Assembly (NCBI RefSeq): GCF_003732225.1
Contig: NZ_MOBJ01000007.1
Coordinates: forward strand, 62,001-126,000
DNA: 64,000 nt
Direction: 5' to 3'
DNA from: Pseudomonas brassicacearum
GTDB taxonomy: Bacteria > Pseudomonadota > Gammaproteobacteria > Pseudomonadales > Pseudomonadaceae
Shown: positions 55,992 through 64,000 of the stretch, one piece after another
How the letters are laid out: each line of letters starts with the position of its first letter
Position numbering within the stretch: the first letter of the stretch is position 1
Made by a program: the position numbers and the translations under genes
The notes under the pieces: generated by a model
Database searches by the model: none
The model's input: only the letters and a program-made list of their open reading frames with translations
Told to the model about the DNA's origin: nothing

Positions 55992-56585
55992 ATGAGCAAT
56001 GACGGCGTGAATGCAGGCCGGCGTCGCTTCTTGGTAGCAGCCACATCCGTGGTGGGTGCTGCAGGAGCGGTGGGGGCTGCGGTCCCGTTCGTGGGGTCAT
56101 GGTTTCCCAGTGCCAAGGCGAAAGCCGCAGGTGCACCGGTGAAAGTGAATGTCAGCAAAATCGAACCAGGTCAGCAAATGATTGCTGAGTGGCGCGGTCA
56201 GCCGGTATTCATCGTCCGCCGTACCCAGGAGATATTGGGGAATCTTACAAAGATCGAGGGTGACCTCTCTGATCCAGACTCCAAGAATTCGGTACAACCG
56301 GCTTATGTAGATCCCAAGACGCGTTCGATCAAGCCGGAAGTTCTGTTGCTGATCGGTATTTGCACGCACTTGGGTTGCTCGCCGACCTTCCGTCCAGAAG
56401 TGGCCCCGGCCGATCTTGGTCCGAAATGGGTAGGTGGTTATTTCTGCCCTTGCCACGGTTCCCACTACGATCTGGCTGGCCGCGTCTTCAAGTCGCAACC
56501 CGCGCCTTTGAATCTGCCAGTTCCCCCGCATTCCTATGAGTCGAACGACATTATTGTCATCGGCGTCGATACGGAGAAAGCGTGA
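55992..56585 (+). CDS. petA: Cytochrome bc1 Rieske iron-sulfur subunit
   Basis: This 197-residue protein is tethered by an N-terminal helix after a Tat-like RRRFLVA motif. The [2Fe-2S] ligands lie in GICTHLGCSP and FCPCHGSHYD. It passes electrons from ubiquinol to cytochrome c1. GGGAGAGGA lies just before the ATG. The ~250-base upstream region should hold the petABC promoter; a TATACT -10-like word at 55840 is a weak candidate. Its stop overlaps petB by one base. Confidence 0.97.
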   Translation: MSNDGVNAGRRRFLVAATSVVGAAGAVGAAVPFVGSWFPSAKAKAAGAPVKVNVSKIEPGQQMIAEWRGQPVFIVRRTQEILGNLTKIEGDLSDPDSKNSVQPAYVDPKTRSIKPEVLLLIGICTHLGCSPTFRPEVAPADLGPKWVGGYFCPCHGSHYDLAGRVFKSQPAPLNLPVPPHSYESNDIIVIGVDTEKA

Positions 56586-57796
56586 TGAGCAAGTTCATGG
56601 ATTGGGTTGATGCGCGCTTTCCCGCCACTAAAATGTGGGAAGACCATCTCAGCAAGTACTACGCCCCAAAAAACTTCAACTTCTTCTATTTCTTTGGCTC
56701 CCTCGCGCTGTTGGTTCTGGTTAACCAGATCGTAACCGGCGTCTGGCTGACCATGAGCTACACCCCGTCGGCGGAAGAGGCGTTTGCCTCCGTCGAATAC
56801 ATCATGCGCGACGTCGAGTACGGCTCGATCCTGCGTCTGCTGCACTCCACCGGCGCTTCGGCGTTCTTCATCGTGGTCTACCTGCATATGTTCCGTGGCT
56901 TGCTCTACGGTTCGTACCAGAAACCGCGTGAGCTGGTGTGGGTGTTCGGCATGCTGATCTACCTGGCGCTGATGGCTGAAGCCTTCATGGGTTACCTGCT
57001 GCCGTGGGGCCAGATGTCCTACTGGGGCGCCCAGGTGATCATCTCGCTGTTCGGTGCGATCCCGGTCATCGGTAACGACCTGACCCAGTGGATCCGTGGT
57101 GACTACCTGATTTCGGGCATCACCCTGAACCGCTTCTTCGCCTTGCACGTCGTGGCCTTGCCGATCGTCATTCTCGGTCTGGTGGTGCTGCACGTTCTGG
57201 CGCTGCATGAAGTCGGTTCGAACAACCCCGACGGCGTGGACATCAAGAAACACAAAGACGAAAACGGCGTACCGCTGGACGGCATTGCCTTCCACCCGTA
57301 CTACACCGTGAAAGATATCGTCGGCGTGGTGGTGTTCCTGTTCATCTTCTGCTCGATCGTGTTCTTCTTCCCGGAAATGGGCGGTTACTTCCTCGAGAAG
57401 CCGAACTTTGAAGTGGCGAACGCCTTCAAGACCCCGGAACACATTGCCCCGGTCTGGTACTTCACCCCGTTCTACGCGATTCTGCGGGCGATTCCGGACA
57501 AGCTCCTGGGCGTGGTTGCCATGGGTGCTTCGATTGCCATGCTGTTCGTCCTGCCCTGGCTCGACCGTAGCCCGGTCAAGTCGATGCGCTACAAGGGCTG
57601 GCTGAGCAAAATCTGGCTCTGGGTGTTCTGTATCTCCTTCGTGATTCTTGGCTGGCTGGGTGTCATGGCGCCTACCCCGGAACGTACGTTGCTGTCGCAG
57701 GTGTGTACCTTCCTGTACTTCGCCTACTTCATTCTGATGCCGTTCTACACCAGGCTCGAGAAGACCAAACCGGTTCCGGAAAGGGTGACTGGCTGA
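56585..57796 (+). CDS. petB: Cytochrome b subunit of bc1 complex
   Basis: This 403-residue membrane protein has eight helices and haem-ligand His pairs in STGASAFFIVVYLHMFRG and FALHVVALPIVILGLVVLHV. The Qo-site PEW-like motif is present as PEHIAPVWYF. The ATG overlaps the petA stop (TGATG). It forms the quinol-oxidising core with PetA and PetC. Confidence 0.97.
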   Translation: MSKFMDWVDARFPATKMWEDHLSKYYAPKNFNFFYFFGSLALLVLVNQIVTGVWLTMSYTPSAEEAFASVEYIMRDVEYGSILRLLHSTGASAFFIVVYLHMFRGLLYGSYQKPRELVWVFGMLIYLALMAEAFMGYLLPWGQMSYWGAQVIISLFGAIPVIGNDLTQWIRGDYLISGITLNRFFALHVVALPIVILGLVVLHVLALHEVGSNNPDGVDIKKHKDENGVPLDGIAFHPYYTVKDIVGVVVFLFIFCSIVFFFPEMGGYFLEKPNFEVANAFKTPEHIAPVWYFTPFYAILRAIPDKLLGVVAMGASIAMLFVLPWLDRSPVKSMRYKGWLSKIWLWVFCISFVILGWLGVMAPTPERTLLSQVCTFLYFAYFILMPFYTRLEKTKPVPERVTG

Positions 57797-58578
57797 TGAA
57801 AAAGCTATTTGCTGTACTGATTCTTGCTGCTTTGCCTGTCTTGTCCTTCGCGGCCGAGCACGGTGGTCCAGAGCTGGAAAAAGTCGATATCGACGTCTCC
57901 GATAAAGCGGCAATGCAAGATGGCGCGCGTACGTTCGCCAACTACTGCATGGGCTGCCACAGTGCCAAGTTCCAGCGCTATGAGCGCGTTGCCGACGATC
58001 TGGGGATTCCTCATGACCTGATGCTGAAGAACCTGGTGTTCACTGGCGCCAAGATCGGTGACCACATGAGTATCGGCATGCAGCCGGCAGACGCCAAGTC
58101 CTGGTTCGGCGCTGCGCCGCCCGACCTGACGCTGGTCGCTCGCGTTCGTGGTACTGACTGGCTCTACGGCTACCTGCGGTCTTTCTATGAAGATCCTTCG
58201 CGCCCTTGGGGTGTGAACAACAAGGTGTTCCCGAACGTCGGTATGCCTAACGTTCTGGTCGGCCTGCAGGGGCGCCAGGTGGTAGGCTGCAAACAAGTTC
58301 AAATCGTCGAAGACGGCAAGAAGCAGTATGATCCGCTGACCGGCACGCCGCTGACTCATGAAGCGTGCGATCAGTTGACTATCGTGCCGAAAACCGGTGC
58401 TCTGAACGAAGAGCAATTCAATGAGAAGGTCAAGAATCTGGTGACCTTCCTGGCCTATTCGGCCAACCCGGTGAAGCTGCAGCATCAGCGCATCGGTACC
58501 TATGTGTTGCTGTACCTGGCGTTCTTCTTCGTATTCGCTTACTTGCTCAAGCGTGAATACTGGAAAGACGTGCATTGA
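57796..58578 (+). CDS. petC: Cytochrome c1
   Basis: This 260-residue protein has a signal peptide cut after LSFA. Covalent haem binding is at CMGCH (residues ~50-54), with the axial Met late in the chain. A C-terminal membrane anchor (YVLLYLAFFFVFAYLLK) follows. The start overlaps the petB stop. It delivers electrons from the Rieske protein to soluble or membrane cytochromes c. Confidence 0.96.
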   Translation: MKKLFAVLILAALPVLSFAAEHGGPELEKVDIDVSDKAAMQDGARTFANYCMGCHSAKFQRYERVADDLGIPHDLMLKNLVFTGAKIGDHMSIGMQPADAKSWFGAAPPDLTLVARVRGTDWLYGYLRSFYEDPSRPWGVNNKVFPNVGMPNVLVGLQGRQVVGCKQVQIVEDGKKQYDPLTGTPLTHEACDQLTIVPKTGALNEEQFNEKVKNLVTFLAYSANPVKLQHQRIGTYVLLYLAFFFVFAYLLKREYWKDVH

Positions 58579-58607
58579 TAAAGCTTTAAGCAATTGCTGT
58601 TAATCGC

Positions 58608-58688
58608 GCGCGCCCAAGGGTGTCTCTGAACGTGTAACGAGTCTGGTTATCCAGGCGTTACGGGAGGCACCCTCTGGGCGCGCTCGTT
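58608..58688 (+). terminator. Long hairpin between petC and sspA
   Basis: GCGCGCCC pairs with GGGCGCGC, AGGGTG with CACCCT and GTAACG with CGTTAC, giving one long interrupted stem followed by T5. It probably terminates petABC; sspA starts 41 bases later. Confidence 0.75.
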
Positions 58689-58728
58689 TTTCCGCTCCCG
58701 ATAATTTCAACAAGCGAGGAGGACCGCC

Positions 58729-59346
58729 ATGGGCGTGACCAATCGGTTGGCCTGTTACTCCGACCCCGCCGACCACTATTCCCACCGAGTGCGCATCGTA
58801 CTGGCAGAGAAGGGTGTCAGCGCCGAGATCATCAGTGTGGAGGCGGGCCGTCATCCGCCAAAACTGATCGAAGTGAACCCTTACGGCAGCTTGCCCACCC
58901 TGGTCGATCGTGACCTGGCGTTGTGGGAGTCGACCGTGGTGATGGAATATCTGGATGAGCGTTACCCACATCCACCTTTGCTGCCGGTTTATCCGGTGGC
59001 GCGTGCCAACAGCCGTCTGCTGATTCACCGTATTCAGCGTGACTGGTGTGTTCTGGTGGATCTGATTCTGGATTCGCGGACCAAGGAGTCGGCACGTGTG
59101 CAGGCTCGCAAGGAGTTGCGTGAAAGCCTGACTGGCGTTTCGCCGCTGTTCGCCGACAAGCCGTTTTTCTTAAGTGAGGAACAAAGTCTGGTGGATTGTT
59201 GCCTACTGCCAATACTCTGGCGTTTACCGATTCTGGGTATTGAACTGCCGCGGCCTGCCAAGCCGCTGCTTGATTACATGGAGCGTCAGTTTGCGCGTGA
59301 GGCTTTCCAGGCGAGTCTGTCTGGTGTCGAACGCGATATGCGCTAA
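58729..59346 (+). CDS. sspA: Stringent starvation protein A
   Basis: This 205-residue GST-fold protein binds RNA polymerase. The thioredoxin-like N-terminal half ([38 protein letters not shown]) lacks glutathione chemistry residues, as expected for SspA. In pseudomonads it affects virulence and stress genes together with sigma-70. GAGGAGG precedes the ATG. It is in operon with sspB (16-base gap). Confidence 0.95.
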   Translation: MGVTNRLACYSDPADHYSHRVRIVLAEKGVSAEIISVEAGRHPPKLIEVNPYGSLPTLVDRDLALWESTVVMEYLDERYPHPPLLPVYPVARANSRLLIHRIQRDWCVLVDLILDSRTKESARVQARKELRESLTGVSPLFADKPFFLSEEQSLVDCCLLPILWRLPILGIELPRPAKPLLDYMERQFAREAFQASLSGVERDMR

Positions 59347-59362
59347 GGCTTAAGGAGCCGCT

Positions 59363-59776
59363 ATGAACTCCAGTCGACCTTATTTGGTCCGCGCGCTCTA
59401 TGAGTGGATTGTGGACAACGATTGCACCCCGCACATGCTGGTCAATTCCGAGTATCCGTCGGTGCAGGTGCCGCAAGGCTTTGCCAGTGACGGACAGATT
59501 GTCCTGAACGTATCGCCTGCGGCGGTGCGTCATCTGCACATGGACAACGATGCGGTCAGTTTTGAAGGGCGCTTCGGTGGCGTGCCGCACACGCTGTACG
59601 TGCCTATCGCTGCGATCCTGGGTATTTACGCCCGGGAGAACGGTCAGGGCATGGTGTTCGATCTGGAATCGCCTATGGAAGACGAGGAAGGGGTCGAGCC
59701 CGATGATGATCTTCCGCCCCCTGACAGCGAGCCACCGCGTCCCAGCGGCCGGCCGAGTTTGAAGGTAGTGAAGTAA
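59363..59776 (+). CDS. sspB: ClpXP specificity-enhancing factor SspB
   Basis: This 137-residue protein tethers ssrA-tagged and other substrates to ClpXP. The N-terminal substrate-binding domain (RPYLVRALYEWIVDND, HMLVNSEYPSVQVP, NVSPAAVRHLHMDN) is followed by an acidic linker. The C-terminal ClpX-binding tail reads RPSLKVVK. A terminator begins at the stop codon. Confidence 0.96.
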   Translation: MNSSRPYLVRALYEWIVDNDCTPHMLVNSEYPSVQVPQGFASDGQIVLNVSPAAVRHLHMDNDAVSFEGRFGGVPHTLYVPIAAILGIYARENGQGMVFDLESPMEDEEGVEPDDDLPPPDSEPPRPSGRPSLKVVK

Positions 59777-59812
59777 TAAAAAAGGCGATCCGAATGGATC
59801 GCCTTTTTTATT
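59777..59812 (+). terminator. Terminator of sspAB
   Basis: AAAAAGGCGATCC ... GGATCGCCTTTTT stem with a short loop and a T-run; bidirectional. Confidence 0.9.
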
Positions 59813-59814
59813 AC

Positions 59815-59882
59815 GTAGGAGCTGCCGGAGGCTGCGATCTTTTGATTAAAATCCAAAGATCGCAGCCTCCGGCAGCTCCTAC
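59815..59882. repeat. REP doublet, family A variant (inverted pair)
   Basis: Both arms carry GCCGGAGGC in place of GCCGCAGGC. The two arms share the same change, so complementarity has been kept. Confidence 0.9.
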
Positions 59883-59910
59883 AGACCATACAGACCGTAC
59901 AAACCGTAAA

Positions 59911-61542
<1,632 letters not shown>

Positions 61543-61543
<1 letters not shown>

Positions 61544-63354
61544 CAGCGAGGTGTGTCAGGCAGGCGTTGAACCTGGCCGTTGACGAACTGTGCCCATGGC
61601 AGCTGACGTTGAACGCGTTGCGACGACGTCATGCTCAGGGTGCCCGACTGACCTTCGATGGTGCTGTCTGGCAGAGCCTTGAGTTGGCCCAGGCGCGGAG
61701 CCAGGCGGTAGGCATCGACACCCATCGCATAGAGACGGCCCAGGCTGCCCGCGGCTTGTGGCCATTGGGCGGTTACTTGTCTGCGCAGTGGGTCGTTGGC
61801 GTCCAGCAACCATGGGGTTTCGCAGAAGCGAACGCCGTTCATGTCGTTGTACTGGTTCTGGTCGCCGCTGGCGCTGAACACGTGGGACGTGGCGTAAACC
61901 GGTACGTCACCTGCGTATTGGAAGTTCAGCGTTGGCTTGATCTGTTGAGCCTGTTGCGGTGTCGAGGCGAGGAAAATGAACTCGATATCCTGACGGCGCG
62001 AAGGCTGTGCAGCCACTTGCGAGCCTACGGTGCTTTGCAGGCTCTTGGCGCGACCTTCGCTCTGGCGCAGCTGGAACAGGTCGGCGATTTGCTGGGCCAG
62101 GGCCACCGGCTGATCAACACGTTCAATGCCCACGACGGTGCCGCCGTTGGCTTCCCAATCCTGACGGAAGGCTTTGAGTACGCGATCGCCCCATTCGCCT
62201 TTCGGCACCAGGGCAGCAGCACGATGCAGGCCGTCGGCGCGTGCGCGACGGGAAACTTCGCGGGCTTCGTCCTCGGCAGCCAGGCCGAACTGGAACAGTT
62301 GGGCCGGACCTTGTTCGCCTTCGCTGTAGTTCAGCGCCAGGGTGGTGATCGGCAGTTGCGGGCGAGCGGCGAGTTGTTTGACCAGCGGCTTTTCCAGCGG
62401 GCCGATAACCAGTTGCACGCCGTCGGCTTGTGCCTTGCGATAGAAGTCGTCCAGCGAGGTCAGGTGCGAGCTGTCGTAGAATTCGATGGCAGGCGGCTTC
62501 TGTCCGGCTTGTTGAGCCTGATAGTGCGCGGCCATGAAACCTTCGCGCAGGGCTTTGGCGACCGAAGCCAGCGGGCCGTCTTGCGGCAGCAGCAAGCCGA
62601 TCTTGCTGACCGGTTGGCTCGCCAGTTCCTTGAGTTTGGTCAGCGGCAGTGGCAGCACAATGGCGGCAGGGTGTTTAGGGTGCTGGGCGCGCCAGTTGTC
62701 GATGGCGGCCTGTTGCTGTTCCAGCGTAGCGGCGTTTTTCACCGCCACGGCCAGGCTCATCCAGCCGCCGAGGTCGTCGGTGGTGATGGGTTGCAGTTGA
62801 TCGGTTGGCAAGGAGGCAATGAGTGCCCAGATGGCCTCATGGTTTTTACTGGCCGCATCGCCGCTAAGCATTGGGGCGATAAAGATGCGCTCGCGGGCGG
62901 CGGCCAGGGTCTGGCCGTCAGCTTCAAGGGCACGGGCATGCACGGTGCCGGTACGCACTTGTTGCTCGACTGGCATTTCACCCAGGCGTTGCAGGCTCGG
63001 ATGGCTCAGGGCGGTCAGCGCCGCCTTGGGCTGGTTGCGAGTCATCGCCAGTTCGGCGGCCAGGGTGCTGGCAAAAACCTGTTGGCCGGGCTTCAGCTGG
63101 TCCATCGGGACCTGTTGAAGGATTTGTGCAGACTGGCCGGCGTTGCCCTGGCGGTAGGCCAGGTCTGCCGCGCTCAGGCGCAACAGGGCGGCCTTTTCCG
63201 GAGTTTTGCTGGTGGCAGCCTGTTCGAGCAGTTGCTCGATACTGGCATCCGCAGTCCGTGGAAGTTCGCCAAGGCTGGAGGAGGGCGAGCTGGCGCAAGC
63301 CGCCAACAGGGCAGCGAGGCAGAGGGCAGAGAACAGCCGCAGGCAAGCGATCAT
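61543..63354 (-). CDS. lpoA: Penicillin-binding protein activator LpoA
   Basis: This 603-residue outer-membrane lipoprotein has lipobox LAAC. The N-terminal half is TPR-like. The C-terminal half is a periplasmic-binding-like domain (VSKIGLLLPQDGPLASVAKA, LVIGPLEKPLVKQL). It activates PBP1a for peptidoglycan synthesis. The start is at MIACLRLFSALC after CAGGA. It is divergent from rsmI with a ~200-base shared upstream region. Confidence 0.94.
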
Positions 63355-63562
63355 GTAATGTTCCTGATACTCGATCAAATTAGCGTGGAATTGTACCCAA
63401 GCGCTGGCCGGGGCGCGATGTTACTGGCGTTAAACCTTCAATTTAGGTCGTGTAAATGTTACGGAGCTCAAGAAAAGGCTGCAGCGCAAGATGGTCGCGG
63501 TGCGCATTCAAAGCGCTTCTACGCGCTACAATGCCGGTTTTACCGATCATGAGGTGTGCGCT

Positions 63563-64000
63563 TTGACTGCTCCAGGTGCTTTGAATTCCGCTGCTGGCTC
63601 GCTTTATGTGGTGGCGACGCCCATCGGCAACCTGGACGACATCAGTGCGCGGGCACTGAAAATCTTGCGTGAGGTGGCGTTGATCGCTGCTGAAGACACT
63701 CGTCACTCCTTGCGGTTGCTGCAACATTTCGGGATCACCACGCCGCTGGCGGCGTGTCATGAGCACAACGAGCGCGATGAGGGCAGTCGCTTCATCACGC
63801 GCTTGCTGGCCGGTGACAATGTCGCGCTGATCTCCGACGCGGGTACGCCGCTGATCTCCGATCCGGGTTATCACCTGGTGCGTCAGGCGCGGGCGGCAGG
63901 TATCAATGTAGTACCGGTTCCCGGTGCTTGCGCGCTGATTGCGGCGTTGTCTGCGGCGGGGTTGCCATCTGACCGGTTCATCTTCGAAGGCTTTTTGCCA
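63563..64000 (+). CDS. rsmI: 16S rRNA 2'-O-ribose C1402 methyltransferase RsmI, 3' end cut by window
   Basis: This is the first 146 codons of a SAM-dependent tetrapyrrole-methylase-fold enzyme that methylates C1402. The start of the domain reads [20 protein letters not shown], followed by [17 protein letters not shown] and [19 protein letters not shown] place a TTG start at 63563 (TAPGALNSA follows) because ATGAGG ends eight bases before it; an in-frame GTG at 63554 overlaps that site. The frame runs open to the window end. Confidence 0.93.
   Translation, partial: MTAPGALNSAAGSLYVVATPIGNLDDISARALKILREVALIAAEDTRHSLRLLQHFGITTPLAACHEHNERDEGSRFITRLLAGDNVALISDAGTPLISDPGYHLVRQARAAGINVVPVPGACALIAALSAAGLPSDRFIFEGFLP

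Overview
The window is chromosomal DNA of a Pseudomonas, most likely of the P. fluorescens group. This rests on the high-GC coding style, the many REP-type palindromes (three families) and gene order. From memory, two stretches follow the P. aeruginosa PAO1 order: hprA-rsmC ... mqo and a PA4642-like gene on the left, and trpS-zapE-rpsI/rplM-petABC-sspAB-dolP-gmhA-yraN-lpoA-rsmI on the right (roughly PA4440 to PA4422). No tRNA, rRNA, CRISPR array, prophage or intact IS element was seen.

Layout. 1-4.2 kb: a hydroxyproline catabolic operon on the minus strand (lhpA, B, F, E; the last is cut by the window edge) with a GntR regulator. 4.3-18.8 kb: core and near-core genes, namely a PA4642-like protein, malate:quinone oxidoreductase, a YajG lipoprotein, an acyltransferase, a CPXCG protein, a DUF2007 protein, a SRAP protein, a dCache chemoreceptor, an M48 lipoprotein peptidase, a TMEM165-type Mn exporter behind a yybP-ykoY-like riboswitch, rsmC, hprA and a LysE exporter. 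19-27.2 kb: an acyl-CoA synthetase, DUF1302, DUF1329 and MalT-like LuxR cluster. 27.2-34.3 kb: a LysR regulator divergent from an aldehyde dehydrogenase and omega-aminotransferase pair, followed by a NitT/TauT-type ABC transporter; a shared 19-bp motif lies upstream of both operons. 34.3-35.1 kb: three tandem copies of a ~280-bp unit that carries the last codons of the ABC ATPase gene plus a REP doublet. 35.1-38.3 kb: a two-component system, a divergent small membrane protein, and ogt.

38.3-42.5 kb is the accessory part. It is visibly lower in GC and carries a GIY-YIG-like nuclease gene and a 942-residue protein that joins an HD phosphohydrolase domain to an Hsp90-like (GHKL) ATPase domain. 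Seventeen bases after the stop codon of the large gene lies a 58-bp sequence with the architecture and orientation of an integron attC site. I therefore read the large gene as a captured integron cassette and a candidate anti-phage or stress effector. This is the strongest candidate for an undescribed system in the window.

42.5-64 kb: a DUF6124 protein, a YcbL-type hydrolase, an OmpA-family lipoprotein, YhcB, an alpha/beta hydrolase, TrpRS with a C-terminal extension, ZapE, an UlaG-like hydrolase divergent from a GlxA-type AraC regulator, a second such regulator, an acyl-CoA dehydrogenase, an aldo/keto reductase, ribosomal proteins L13/S9, the cytochrome bc1 complex, SspA/SspB, DolP, a SIS isomerase, YraN, LpoA, and the start of rsmI. 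Domain names and PAO1/KT2440 comparisons are from memory; no database search was run.
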